NCBI GenBank assembly: GCA_013368375.1
Contig: JAACJP010000074.1
Span: 1 to 59,410, forward strand
Direction: 5' to 3'
DNA from: Tricholomella constricta
Lineage: Eukaryota > Basidiomycota > Agaricomycetes > Agaricales > Lyophyllaceae
DNA length: 59,410 nt
Within the stretch, counting starts at the first letter, position 1. Each line of letters begins with the position of its first letter. The notes below the pieces were generated by a model. That model had not been told where the DNA came from, searched no databases, and saw only the letters and a program-made list of their open reading frames with translations. Shown in pieces: positions 22,898 to 35,032 of this stretch. The position numbers and the translations under genes are program-made.

Positions 22898-24778
22898 ATG
22901 GATACGACCACTAAGGAATACTGCGAGGATGTGCTCCCCGCCTACACTCCCATGCCTTGGTGCGCTCCTTTCTTTGTCATTAGTTTCCAGCTCTGTTGAT
23001 GTTAGGACACTACCAGGTCGCTCAAGGAGATTAGGGCTGCCATTCCTGTGGAACTCTTTGTAAAAGACACCCCGAGAGGATTGCTCTACTTTGCTCGTGA
23101 CGTCCTTCTGGCTGCCGTTGCATGGTCGCTGGCCACCGCTATCGATCCGTTTTTCAAGCACACGGTTACGCGTGAACATCTCACTCCCGTCGGCGCAGAG
23201 GTCGTTCGCTGGGCTGCGTGGGGCGTCTAGTAAGGTTTCTATTTCGACTTTGCGTGTCACACATCGCTAACTATTGTCCATTCAAAGCTGGTGGTTCCAG
23301 GGCCTCATCTTTACTGGCATTTGGGTTATCGGACACGAGGTTTGTCGTGATCGCACATATCATTTGCATCTCCTCCTAGCTTACAATTGCCCTTCAGTGC
23401 GGCCACGGCGCGTTTTCCGATTACAAGATCGTGAACGACACTATCGGCTTCGTGAGTCCTCTCTTCTGATCGAAATACTACCACCCTCTCACGGATTCGC
23501 GATCAGGTCTCCCACACATTCCTCTGGACGCCTTACTTTAGCTGGAAAATTTCGCATCATCGCCACCACAGCAACCATGCCTCAATGGAGCGCGACGAGG
23601 TCTACGTTCCCAAAACCCGCGAGGATCTCGGCATCCCTGACGAGACTAAAGGCGTCCACATCGATTACGACGAGATATTTGGTGATACGCCCATCTACAC
23701 GCTCTACATGCTGATCCGACAGCAGGTCCTCGCATTCCCCGCCTACCTGCGTACGTCTCGGTATCTTCTTATCTCTATCACCCCCTCGCTGACCTTCGCC
23801 CTCATACAGTCTTCAACGTTTCTGGCCAGAAGGCATACCCCAAATGGACGAACCACTTCGATCGTGAGTTCCTCTCTGTCTCGCTTAAGATCCTGGTTCG
23901 AATTTATCCGTTCCCCTAGCGAACTCGTTCCTTTTCACCAGGGCCCAGCGCAACGCCGTCATCATATCCAACATCGGTATCGCCGCCATGGTCTGGGGCA
24001 TAAGCTACGCCAGCTCCGTCTACGGCGCTGCCCAAGTCATCAAATACTACGGCATCCCCTGGCTCGAAGTCACCCACTGGTGTACGTGTTCTCCCCTTGC
24101 CGGCACATACCACACCAGCACGCTAACGACACCACACCTTAACAAGTCGTCATGATAACATACCTCCACCACACCGACCCCGAAATCCCGCACTACCGCG
24201 GCAAGGAGTGGAACTTCCAGCGCGGGGCTGCCGCCACCGTCGACCGCAACTTCTTGGGATGGCAGGGCCGCTTCTTCCTCCACGACGTCGCCCACTTCCA
24301 CGTCATCCACCACGTGAGTCTTTTCCTCCCCCTCGCCCTGCGCGCCCTGCTCGTTTACGCAACGCCCAGTTCTTCCCAAAAATGCCATTCTGTGCGTCCT
24401 TCCCTCCCCCCTCCGCCCGCTATCATCCCATCCTCCCGATTCTAGTTTTATCAAGTTTATCTCATGTTTTGCCTTGGCCTTGCAGACCACGCACCTGAGG
24501 CCACCCAGCATCTCAAGGCGTTCATCGGCGACCACTACGCCTACTCCGAGAAACCCGCCTTCAAGGCTTTGTGGGACAACTACAACAACTGTCAGTTTGT
24601 CGAAAACGAGGGTAAGTTATTACGTGCTCCGCGAGTGTACTCATAGGTGGTCGAGATCCACTCACTCTGCTCTCTGCCAGGTGAGGTCCTATTCTACCGT
24701 GACAAGAAGGGCCGCGCACTGCGCCGGCCCGCCGACCAGTACCGCGTCAACGTTGTCGACCGTACCAAAGCCCAGTAG
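22898..24778 (+). CDS. Delta-12-type fatty acid desaturase (copy 2)
   Basis: Eleven exons (22898-22959, 23017-23229, 23288-23339, 23398-23451, 23507-23750, 23810-23863, 23920-24081, 24147-24313, 24370-24391, 24486-24611, 24681-24778) join to 1254 nt and 417 residues with every intron GT...AG. Histidine boxes are 'HECGH', 'HHRHH' ('[18 protein letters not shown]') and 'HVIHH'. Also diagnostic are '[17 protein letters not shown]', '[17 protein letters not shown]' and '[13 protein letters not shown]'. It acts in the ER membrane on acyl chains (oleate to linoleate in the family). It is the same length as copy 1, but many residues and intron positions differ (for example the third box is uninterrupted here and followed by an intron), so the pair is old. 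The start '[16 protein letters not shown]' is the first ATG of the frame; the first intron is inferred from '[14 protein letters not shown]'. Confidence 0.94.
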
Positions 24779-26621
24779 AGTCCGCTCATCTAGAAGATTT
24801 TACACATACGCAGCTATAACTAATCACACCGCAACGCGTTACACGTTAAATAATGCAGTTTCCCTTTGTTTTGTCGTGATCAGGCGGCCGTCTGGCATAT
24901 GTAAGCTCTTTGAATGCAAGAGCAAGAACGAGCGTCTGTGTTTCGTCTGTTTTGAGAGGGTAATAAGGGACATGCGGGTGCCACGGGGGAGGCGCGTTCA
25001 TCTGATTTATGCTTGATTAAAATGACGATGGCGCTTCACCGCTTCGTTGCTCGAGGTCCGGAACGCACTCGAGCATAAAACGAGCAAAAGCATGTGAGCA
25101 ACTTGAAGCGAGCGACAAGCCGTGACAGTATGTGACGTTTGGTGAGCTGCACGCTCGTCTAACGTACCCAGATATATGGCTCAAGGGTAATGTAGCCCGT
25201 TGCGAGACGGACCGTGACCGAGCATCCAACCGCTCACCACGCGCTGCTGACGTTGATGCGTCCTTCGCGCCCATTGCAGACTGGAGACCACTGGAGGTTT
25301 TAGGCTGGAGACTGTACGAATGGACGCACTGGGGTTGCAATGTGCGTTAGTAGATTGATGCCGGCGATGCACAGTGGCACGCGTATCTTCGCCGTTCATC
25401 GTGTGGGACACAGGTGCGCATCTCCCAAGCGCGTCCTTCCACTTCTAGAGGGGCCTGTCTGGGACATGCATCCCATGCGCAGCAGCTGGAGAGGCGCATC
25501 GCATCGCCGAGACGAGAACTTGAAGTTCGTAATACCCCCCGTGCGGTTTTCCAGGTCAATACAAGGCAGGAAGGAATGAAAGCTCACCTGATCAACCTCT
25601 CCTCTCTGTATGACGCCGGCATGTCCCAGGTTATGAACGACTCGCAAACAACGCGTGCGCCCTCTTCAGGGGATTTAAAGATTTAAAGGACTTTATCATC
25701 GCTTCATTCGACGTCGGTGACAGTCGACCTCAATCGCACACACTGGCTGCTCGGCCGAGTCTCAATCTCAATCACAATCTCAATATCTATATTCCACTGA
25801 ACAGGCTCTACACATGATTCAGATGTGACGTTGGGGATCTCACCCGTGCCGTGCCATATACATAAGCCCCTTGGGAGCTCGGCATGTCAATGGTCAATGA
25901 TTCAGGTTTGCTGTTCTCCCGCAATGCAATGATGACGCCACGAGGACTTAGGCGTCCGAGGGGGGTGGGGGGCGGAGAGTCGACAGGTACGCGTTGAGCC
26001 TGCTGCAGCGTGCAGAATACCACCACGGTCCTACTCGTCTGGATTGGTGACAGACCTTCGAGCCATGTACCCAACTCCCCTATAGACTTTTGCCTCTCGC
26101 CGAGAAGGCAGGCAGTGGGATGCAGAATCCGTTGCATGATCGTCGAACGTGTGTATCTAGAACTGGGGAAGCTGCCGGAGCGTCTATTACATTGAAAATC
26201 GAAGCAGTGACTCCGTATGGGATGCGGGATAGAAGCCGTTTACAGCACCGTAAGAGAGAGAGAGAGAGTATCCATGATCCAGACAAGTACCATTAACAAG
26301 TTGCACAAAACAGGTCCGGGTCGTCGAAAGCGGTGGGAGAAAAACGTAGACGTAGAGGTAGACGTGAAGGATGTAGACGGAGGGGGGTGCGGGGATGCTA
26401 CACAGTAAAAAGGATACACATCGTATAAGGGCAGGAGAGGGAGAGAAAGCAAGTAGAGTTCAAGAAGAGCAAGAAGATACGAAGAGAAGAGGAGAGAAGA
26501 GGAGGCCGTTGGTAGTGATACAGTCAGTTCAATGGGAGGCGTTACATGCTATAGTTCAAGTTCGATTTCAGTTTCGGTTTCGGTTCGTAATTCGTGTTCG
26601 CTTTGGGGGGGAGGGGGCATT
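24779..26621. other. Intergenic, no supported gene
   Basis: Reading frames are short and without motifs. There are simple-sequence patches: 'ctcaatctcaatcacaatctcaat' near 25763-25787, a GA run near 26257-26269, and AGAAG-rich DNA near 26430-26510. It probably includes the 3' untranslated regions of the flanking genes. Confidence 0.5.
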
Positions 26622-27467
26622 TTAAGCAGCAGTAGCGTTGCGGCGCCATGAGCCCGTGCCTGTGGCACGGTCCTTGCTGGCCCATGCGCTCGTTGCCTGG
26701 GCACGGGTGCGGGTGCGGTGGGGAGGGGTGTAGACGGGGACTGTGGTGCGAACGGGGACTGGTGCGACACATGGGCGAGGGGCAGCACAGCCGCCGCCGC
26801 CGCCGCCGAGCATGACCCCACCGGTGAGAACGGTGCTCACGCCGCCTTGGTAAAGGTACTTGGTCGTCTGGGGTTTCGGTGCGGGTGCGAGTGCGGGCTT
26901 GGCTATGGAAGGGAGGGAGGAGATGGATGAGGCGGATGTGTGGGAAGAGCGGGAGGAGGAAGAGAATGTGGAGTCGGAGACTGTGGAGGAACGGGAGCTG
27001 GGGCGGGAGCTGGGCGGCGCGTCGTCAAACTCGCCGTCCGACAGGTCGGATTCCGGTTCCGAATCGGTCTCGGGAGAAACTGGGGCTTTGGAGACGAGAA
27101 TGGACCTGGACACGTCCGAGGCGTCTTTCGCGACCCAGATGACTCCAACCTGGCCGGTGGATTTTTTGACAACGTAGACGCGGGTGGGCTCGATGAAAAG
27201 GTCAAAGGCGGCTCCACCGAGGGCACGAATCCAGTGTGCCCATTTAATACCGAATGCCACGCATGCGAGCTGGATGGGGAGGGGTGGGAGGGAAGTCGTC
27301 GTGAAAGACAGGCGTTCCATGAGATGGCTGCGGGGCGAAAGAGCGGATTGCAGGAAACCTTGCAAAGCAACGAGGGTGGTCGGAGAGTGGGTACCAAGGA
27401 GAACAAGGGGGCGAGCCAGGAAGATGGCCGCGGCTTCGAGAGCGGGAGAGGATGCGTTAGGAGACAT
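26622..27467 (-). CDS. BTG/Tob-like anti-proliferative domain protein
   Basis: A single uninterrupted exon of 281 residues. Residues about 8-110 look like a BTG/Tob fold: an N-terminal helix region 'LEAAAIFLARPLVLL', then 'LPPLPIQLACVAFGIKWAHW' and 'LGGAAFDLFIEPTRVYV'. These sit where the family has its 'A...SGL' and 'LTLWVDPGEVSYR' segments. BTG/Tob proteins bind the Caf1 deadenylase and influence mRNA turnover and growth. The C-terminal half is low complexity: acidic 'SEPESDLSDGEFDD', a long Ser-rich block, a Gly run ('GGGGGG') and a basic end. The start is the only upstream ATG. The domain call rests on pattern memory and should be read as probable. Confidence 0.55.
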   Translation of the reverse strand: MSPNASSPALEAAAIFLARPLVLLGTHSPTTLVALQGFLQSALSPRSHLMERLSFTTTSLPPLPIQLACVAFGIKWAHWIRALGGAAFDLFIEPTRVYVVKKSTGQVGVIWVAKDASDVSRSILVSKAPVSPETDSEPESDLSDGEFDDAPPSSRPSSRSSTVSDSTFSSSSRSSHTSASSISSLPSIAKPALAPAPKPQTTKYLYQGGVSTVLTGGVMLGGGGGGCAAPRPCVAPVPVRTTVPVYTPPHRTRTRAQATSAWASKDRATGTGSWRRNATAA

Positions 27468-30084
27468 GGTTGGTTTTCGAACTTTGCGTGAATTGAACGA
27501 TCGACTGGCGATGCGTGGACGTGACGAATATTGCTGATTGGGATAGAAAATGTCAGTAGGTACTTGCTATACCAGATGTATGTGGAACTTACCTAATGAG
27601 TTATGGATACAGTGATGAGAGGAGATCAGAAAGTCTATGAGAGCGAGACGAGAGAGAGATGTTCAAAACGTGAACGAATCTGAGGAATGGATCAGACGAT
27701 GAGCCTGCAGTTCCATGGTTTACTACGGGATATAAGTATGAGATGGAAGCCATGAAATACATTTCTGGCGGTCAATGGCCAGTGAATGGCACAGTGGCAC
27801 AGCTCCCCCATTGTTAAACGAACAATGGCTGTTGTGGTTTGTTTGAACACAGACGCGATTGTTCGATCGACATGCGCTTGCAACCAACAACGCGATGGCT
27901 GCTGACTTTGTTCTCATTTGAGAAAGAAATCCTTGCGTGTGAAGAGTGTTTCGATGTTCTTACATGGGTGAGTACTACAGTTTTTCGCTGTTCAATTTCT
28001 GCTGAGTCTCGTTTAAATGATGTCGCAGATTTCCATCTTCCGTTCCGATCTGCGAACCATTGCGTTGAATAGTCGAATATCGCCAACATTTGCTGAGGAC
28101 AGGCGCCTTCAGAAGGAACTGATTTCTGAGTCGACGCGGACTTGAGACCCGCTGCGAATACGCTGCTAAAAGCACCAGGTCGCCATGAACTCAAGAATAG
28201 TCCAGCCATCTTTTTTAAACCATATCAGAATGAGATATGTTCTGGTACGCCTCATGATCGTTACCTAGCTCTTACCGGCCACGAAATCGCACTCGCTGCT
28301 CTCATTCATCCTGCTCTCAATTCAGCTCACACATATCAACGTGGCTGGCACTTGTGCCTGATGTGATTTTCGCTTCCGACAGTCAAGAGGCAGCGAACTC
28401 GGATGATCAAAAAAACAAAATTCCGAGATGAGTTCTCATCTGACTATATCAAAATGGGCGTCAGCGTCGTAGCGCTGAGCTCCTCGCAGATTCCGAGTCT
28501 CCATCCTTCTCTCAGCCACCGGGTATTCCTGTTCCCGCTCTGCATCCTGTGTTCCCGTCGAGTCCCAATTCAGTCCTCCGGGAAAGGTTGGGGTACCATG
28601 ATCACGTATACTACATTGCTTTGCTAGTCAGGCTCTCCAATGATGCGGCTGTGCATCTCGAACCAATGTACCCCGACATGTTGATTGGCGAGTCCTTCAC
28701 TACATCATGATAAACTGCATCGTCGCGTTAGACTGCTGACGATCATCGACCGAATCAGAATGAAATATGTTCTGGTACGCCTCATGAGCGTTACCTAGCT
28801 TTTAAATTCATCGGCGAACGAAATCGCACTCGCACTCGCTACTCCCGTTCATTCTACTCTCTTTTCAACTCACAACCTATCAACATAAACGTAGCACGCG
28901 CGCACTTGTGCCTCTTCTGAATCCCTGACATGATTTTTTTTTTTCGTTTCCGGCAGCCGACAGGAAACCGACACGGGATGATGAAAAAATAATCTCCGAC
29001 GTATGTTCTCATCTGATTATCTATCTATTTCTTGAAGGTTCGTGATAAGCATGATGTGCCCGGCATCGTAGTGATGAGGTCCTTGCGGATTCCGAGTCTC
29101 CGTCCTTCTCTCAGCCACTCCGACCATTTCTGCCTCGAGGCTCTGTATTCTGCTCTCCCCTCGGCGAGTCCCAATACAACCATCCGGGCAAGGTGGGTCT
29201 GATGCACTCGAACCAGTGTCCCGCGGCATGGTGATCGGCAAGTCCTCCAAATAATTAAGGCCTCTATATGAACCACTGCGTCATTAAGCAGCTGACCAAA
29301 ATCCGCGCGGCGGCGGCGGCGGACGAGAAGATCATGCATGCCATGCTGTCTTGCTCTTTTTGCCGCGCAAAATGGCCCCGGAGTCCCTCGCGTATGGAGA
29401 AGCGGATGGCGAGGAAGGGGTCGAAGAAGAAGGGTTTGGAGATGGAGGGCTTACATAGTATACGTACCTTACGAGTAAATCTACGTAGATGTGGCCTTTG
29501 TATACCCTGCCGTACAAAGACGCTCGCATTGGCGGCTTTGCGCACTGTAGAGATAGGATGTGCTGTCAGGACCTCTGACTCTCGTTGTAATAGTTCTGCC
29601 ACTCGAGATGTCCAAGCAGAGGTCAAAGTTTGCTATTCATCAGCGCCGGTGTCTTCCAGTTGTTGCTTGAGTTCCAAATAGCAGGTCACGGCGAATTTTC
29701 ACCAGGAAGACTAAGACTGGATACAAGGAGACGACATACGCTGTTTCACCCCCCTTGTAGAGGCTGGGTCAAGGAGCATGCCTTGGGTGGAATTCACTAT
29801 ACTTATATAAAAACATCACATGCCTTTACTACTTCAAGCACCTGCTCTAGTCGCTCAGATAGCCGGAACCTAGTATCGTTCAAACATCAGACGTCAGTCC
29901 TAAGATCCACACAGATATTGACTGTCTTACATCAACCCAGAACCGAACGTCAGACTATCCACAATCCCTAGTCAGCAAGTCGATGGATCAGTACAGGAGG
30001 CGAAAAGAAAACTGACAGTCATATCCACTCCTACACAAACGACTTGAGAATGTCTCTTTCTCATTTGATTAGGGTACGACTCAC
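27468..30084. other. Intergenic with an old tandem duplication; no firm gene
   Basis: No convincing coding frame. The first few hundred bases upstream of 27467 are probably the promoter of the BTG-like gene. The rest includes a direct repeat, listed separately. The likely last exon of the secreted-protein gene (a frame with 'DVRFWVD' near 29930-29965, minus strand) lies at the right end but does not splice cleanly. Confidence 0.45.
28216..29270. repeat. Diverged direct duplication, period about 540 bp
   Basis: 'atcagaatga(g/a)atatgttctggtacgcctcatga' followed by 'cgttacctagct' occurs at about 28227 and again near 28757. The two copies stay alignable through 'gaaatcgcactcgc', 'catctgactat'/'catctgattat', 'gcagattccgagtctcc'/'gcggattccgagtctcc' and 'ccttctctcagccac'. 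Neither copy encodes a recognisable protein. Confidence 0.75.
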
Positions 30085-30950
30085 CATTGTTGTAGTAATA
30101 GAGTTGGTTGCGGATCCAGTAGACGGCATCCTTGTAGTTCTGGATATCTTGCGTGTTCGGGTTCGAAAGACCGCTGAACCCAGATAAGCGCGCGAATCAG
30201 AAGGGGTAATAAATTAAATAGGATGAGCAAGGAGCCCGATACTGACGTAGCGCCGTTCCGGTGTCCAGCGAACCAGAGGCCTAAATTACAAACCGTTGAG
30301 GAACACGTCCCCCCATCATTTAAAAGTCCAGATTCAATACGTACCTTCGCCAAAGTGATTCTGCGATTCATGGCGGAGCTGGATGTCCAAGCACAGATTG
30401 CTGTTCAGCTCGGCTCCAGTGTTGTAGTCGTTCCTGCGATCGATCATGATGGAGATCGGGGAAAGGGCAATGTTTGACATGAAGAGATGATCCTTACGCC
30501 GACTTCCCGCTGTATCTGCTGACACTCTGGCGGAGCATGCCCCAGTTCTGCTTGAACACACCCTGAGGGTAGTAAATGAGCGTGCATCGACCGCGCTTGA
30601 TCAAGTGAAGGCGAACACACGAAGTTGGCAGCATCACCCGATTTCCCATCACCGTAAGTATAGTCCGTCGACATCCGCTCCGTCCTTACGGGGCCCAAAG
30701 GATCATCAGTTCAACATCTGGGGCAGGGAGAGGCATTGAGGTACTCTTACTCTAGCATCGCGATAGCAAGGTCAAGTTCGTTGGCACCGCATGCTATGAG
30801 CTGCTTCTTCCTATTCCCAAGGCCGGAAATCGTGTACGAGCCGGTCGCTCCAAGTGTGCGTGGTTTGAGTGCCTCCGCCTCGAGAACGGGTGTGCAGATA
30901 ACTAGAGCTGGGACGATGGCGAGGAGAGCGGTGTATGCTGAGAAACGCAT
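30085..30950 (-). CDS. Small secreted protein, conserved but unnamed family
   Basis: Six exons on the minus strand (30751-30950, 30621-30684, 30498-30562, 30345-30433, 30247-30280, 30085-30173) splice in frame. An N-terminal signal peptide 'MRFSAYTALLAIVPALVICTP' is followed by 'GLGNRKKQL', 'LDLAIAMLETERMSTDY', 'YGDGKSGDAANFGVFKQNWG', 'LRQSVSRYSGKSA', 'LCLDIQLRHESQNHFGEG', 'WFAGHRNGATGLSNPNTQDI' and 'YKDAVYWIRNQLYY'. I remember similar secreted proteins in fungi and actinobacteria with a terminal 'RFWVDV' motif, but no established function. The motif ('DVRFWVD') is visible further on near 29930-29965, but a stop or frame problem prevents a clean last splice. The 3' end given here is therefore provisional, and the gene may be disrupted there. 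Confidence 0.7.
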
Positions 30951-32230
30951 TTTTGAGTTGGTACAGAGTATTAGGTTAGACTGGAGATCGTCCCCCGCGA
31001 GAGACTGCCCTACTTATAGTTGGTAAGGATGCAGTGACTGTCAATGGTTTATGTTCGGCTGAACCACATATGACCTTCCTTGATCAGCTGAGGGGTGGGC
31101 AAAGACGATCATCTGTGACACAATGCGCTGTGCGGAGTGGGTTAACGATTATTAGGGCAACGAATGCCGATGCTCGCAGCTCCGAAGTGTAGGCGAGTGG
31201 TGGCATCGAAGCATTGAGGGTGCAATGGGACGCGTGATTAATCTGACGTTGAGCTATTTTTGACACATCGTCGTCGGCAGCAGCCTAGATGGCGACTTCG
31301 ATGAGGCGAAGTTTTACTGATAGGCAATGTGGCGGCTATGGGCAGAATAAAGACAGCATCGTCAGAGTCGCACCGTGAATAGCTGCGTGTGTGGAAAATA
31401 TAAGATACCTGCAGCTTGGCTTATGGATTAACGGCTCGTTCGACGTTCGCGGACATTGAATATGTGCATCCCATACTTTTTCCGTCGAGGATCCGGGTGG
31501 TGCTCATGACCTCTTCTATCAAGCAGGAGCGACGGGAGGAAAAATCATTCAATCCATGGTTGATCCTTTGCTCGTCTCTAATCTGAATCATTTAAATGTG
31601 GACGACGATCACTTTAAAGCCTTCCCATGATTCGTTAGAATGCCTAAATACCTACCTTTGGAAATGCCCCGGGCGCCTTAACAAGTAAACATCGAATGAC
31701 TGGAGTGTTACAAGCTGCACCCGACTGGAGCGACCCGGCAAGCATCAAGCTGCATTACGTAACCAACATAACGAAGCGCTTAGCGCGTCCAAAGCCTTGT
31801 TTCTTGCTTTCCTTGGCCTTTTCCCAACTTCTTCTTCTAGTGACATGCGAGGCAATCGTTCACTACATGTACCCGCACACTGGATTGAATATATACGAGA
31901 CAACTGCTCATAAAAATCTTGCTCAACCAACAATCCCTCTCAGGTGGCAACCAAGTCATTGAAATCTTTATCCGTGTCTTATGCGGGGGGTCGACATCAT
32001 TTGGAATCGCAAAGCTTTGCTCAGTATCCCGCACAATGTGCGCACTTACCTCTATTAAGTCCGACGAAAAGCCAGCTGACCCCCGAAACACATTCGGTCC
32101 GCCAACGTCAGACAAAGCGGCCCGGATGTGGCATTGTGGCAGCGACATTCAGCGGTCCGCAAAACGACGATAACGACGACATAACAAGTCGATTCGTCCT
32201 GAGGCCTGAAGGCTTGACCATCGTTTGAAA
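30951..32230. other. Intergenic between divergent genes, no supported gene
   Basis: It holds the presumed promoters of the secreted-protein gene (leftward) and the arabinofuranosidase gene (rightward). The short frames lack motifs. No specific regulator site is claimed. Confidence 0.5.
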
Positions 32231-34728
32231 ATGGCAAACTCTCCTCCGTCTATTCACATCGATCCAGCACGTATTATCGATGAGGTCGATCCCAGAATTT
32301 ATTCAGGCTTCACGGAGCATATGGGAAGGTGCATCTATGGAGGATTATATGATCCAGGGAACGAGAACGGACTATCCGATCCTAATACGGGATTTCGGTT
32401 GGACGTGTTGGACGTCCTGAGAGATTTGAAGGTGCCTCTCGTGAGGTACCCTGGAGGGTAGGTGGTTGTTATTATACCAAGTGACCCATGGACTGACCCT
32501 CTGCGTATCAGGAATTTTGTAAGTAGCTATCGCTGGCAAGGTGCGTACTCCTACTGTCGGCGTTGGACACTTCCAATCTTCAAAATTAGATGGAATTGGA
32601 CCGAAGGAGTCACGTCCACGGCGTCCAGAGCTTGCATGGCTGACCGAAGAGAGCAACCAGTTTGGAACTGGTACGAATCCAAGAAACGCGCCAAATTCTT
32701 CCTGCTCAAATTCTACAGATGAATTTATTTCATGGTGTCGGACTCTCGGGACAGAGCCCTTCATCTGCTTAAATATGGGGACCGGGACGCTGGAGGATGC
32801 ACTTGCTTGGCTTGAATATTGCAATAGGTTTCGTCTGTTATACTTGGCAGTTCCACGTCCCCCACTGATTTTCTCTGTGAAGCTCAGCCAATACGTTCTA
32901 CGCCAACCTTCGTCGAAAGAATGGACACAATGAACCATACGGCGTTAAAGTTCGTCCTTTCTCTCCTTTAAACTGTACTCGATCCGACTCTGGGCGTTCA
33001 GTATTGGGCTTTAGGTAACAACTTTCTTTGTTACCGTATTCTTTGACTCTGAAAGGGACCAATCGTATCATCAGGTAATGAAGTTTGGGGACCTTGGCAA
33101 GGTACACTTATTTTTTGACTATTAGTCAAAAGCGGATTCAACTGATTGCCCTTACAGTCGGTCAGATGGAATCTCAAGATTACGCGAAGAAGGCGTTCCA
33201 ATGGGCCAAAGCTTTGAAGCTGCTTGATCCGAGTATCAAGCTGATCTCGTGTGGAGGTATGTTCAACTATCCTTGCAGTTCCGATGGCTTTTATTTCAGT
33301 GTATAGAGACTGGGTACGCAGACTGGGATAGAGTGACCTTGAAGAAGCTCGCGCCCCTTGTAGACTTTCATTCTGTCCATCGTACGTCGTGTTTTCCTGA
33401 CGTCGTTCACATCACGGTTTGATCATTGCTTGCCCGTCAGAATACACTGTCAGTCAGGGCAAGCACTTGGTAAATGTTATGGGTCGTGCGTCGTGTGTCC
33501 TTTATTATGTTCTCGTCCTCCTTCTCATGAGGCGAAATGAATAGCTGCCGCTGCGGAAAAAGGGATAGAAATTACCCGATCCTTGATTGACCTTGCGAAG
33601 ATCGAGAACGGCCTGAACAAGGACTTGACTGTGTATGTAGCCTCCTCTCTTTTTCTTTCCCTTGACAAAATTCTGTACATCTCTGGTACAGGTGTTTCGA
33701 TGAATGGAATGTCTGGTACGTCGTTCCTTATCGAGCTTATATTGGATTCTTACGTCGCCGAATCAGGGACCCTGTTCGCGGTATGTAGTCACATAGACTT
33801 TCCGATATCAACGCGTCTCTGACTCGATCTCTCAGCCCCTGGCGAGAAAGGTGCCGAGGAACATTACGATTTATCAGATGCCTTGGGTAGGCCAGCCACT
33901 CCAGCTTATAATACCATCCTAATTTGTTGACCTGACTTCACTTAGCCGTGGCTGCCTGGTTGAACGTCTTCGTCAGGAAAGCCGATATTGTCAAGATTGC
34001 GTGTATCGCTCAGTAAGCTCCCTAAAAATGCTGTCTCGAGTTGAACTGACGTCCCGTAGATCAGTGAACGTGATCTCTCCCGTAAGCGTGTCGCCAGTTG
34101 CTTATTTCTGATGTCATTTTGAAATCGCCACAAGATCATCACCTCCTCGAAAGGCCTATTTCGACAGGTAATTCTTTCTATGATCGATCTTTCAGTGGAA
34201 TCTGACGCAAATTATCGCAGACTACCTACTACCCTTTGCATATATTTTCTAACCTTATGCGCGGGTCGTCTCTTGACGTTCACGTTACGACGCCATCTGC
34301 AGATGCTGTTTACACTGGGCCTACAGTCCCAAATTTTGTTCACGACCTGACCGTCCACACTCCAGATTCTGCCAAATTGACAAAATATGTCGACGTCAGC
34401 GCTGTCCTCGCCTCAGACGCAGGTCGCCGAGAAATCCGAGTTGCTATCGTCAATCGCAGCGACACAAAGGCTTTCACCGTACCTCTGCTTTTCGGCCCCA
34501 ATGCGAAGGTTGCCGATGACATCAGGGTTTACGAAGTCTGGAGCCCAGACTTGAAGGACGCGAACAGTTTCGAAGAAGAGAAGGTAAAGACTGTCGTTAA
34601 GGATGAGAAATTCACAGGGATGTACACTCTGAAAAAGCATTCCTTCCAAGGTGCGTTCGCTTGCGTCCTACTTGACGGTGACTGAGACGAACACCAATCT
34701 AGTATTGGTTTTCACTTTAGATCAGTGA
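32231..34728 (+). CDS. GH51 alpha-L-arabinofuranosidase, intracellular type
   Basis: GH51 enzymes release terminal alpha-L-arabinofuranose from arabinan or arabinoxylan fragments with retention of configuration. Nineteen exons from ATG 32231 to TGA 34726-34728 total 1524 nt (507 residues) and stay in frame. Early residues 'VDPRIYSGFTEHMGRCIYGG' and '[23 protein letters not shown]' are typical of the catalytic barrel. The acid/base glutamate lies in 'YWALGNEVWGPWQ' and the nucleophile in 'CFDEWNVW'. 'VDFHSVHQYT' is also present. A beta-sandwich C-terminus begins about 'QTTYYPLHIFSNLMRG'. There is no signal peptide, unlike the secreted fungal GH51 branch; length and start 'IHIDPARIIDEVDPRIYSGF' match the bacterial/intracellular branch. 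It is 304 bp upstream of a sugar transporter on the same strand. The exon-4 donor (32832) is the least certain splice site. Confidence 0.93.
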
Positions 34729-35032
34729 TCATATCGTAGCCATGACAGACAATGAAAGAATAAGCGTTGGCTTCTTATGCGGAGCTTCGGGCACATATTA
34801 CTAGTTATGTGCTTCATGTTCACAATCCTGGCCTCAAACTCCACCCTCAGCGCGGTCGTTACCGCATACGGCGAAACCCCATGACGCTGGACTCGCTTGA
34901 GCGCGGCAACAAGCCTCCGCGGTCCGTGACTCCCGCCCACATTGGCGTTTCGCTGATATTTAAGAAAGAAGATCATAGAATGCCGCTTCGGCTGTCGAAC
35001 TGACTCTTTTCTCATCAAAGGACAGTCGCAAC

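Noticed and set aside
27184..27537. Plus-strand frames over 100 codons opposite the BTG-like gene
   Set aside because: They are antisense shadows of GC-rich coding sequence with arginine/glycine-rich composition and no motif.
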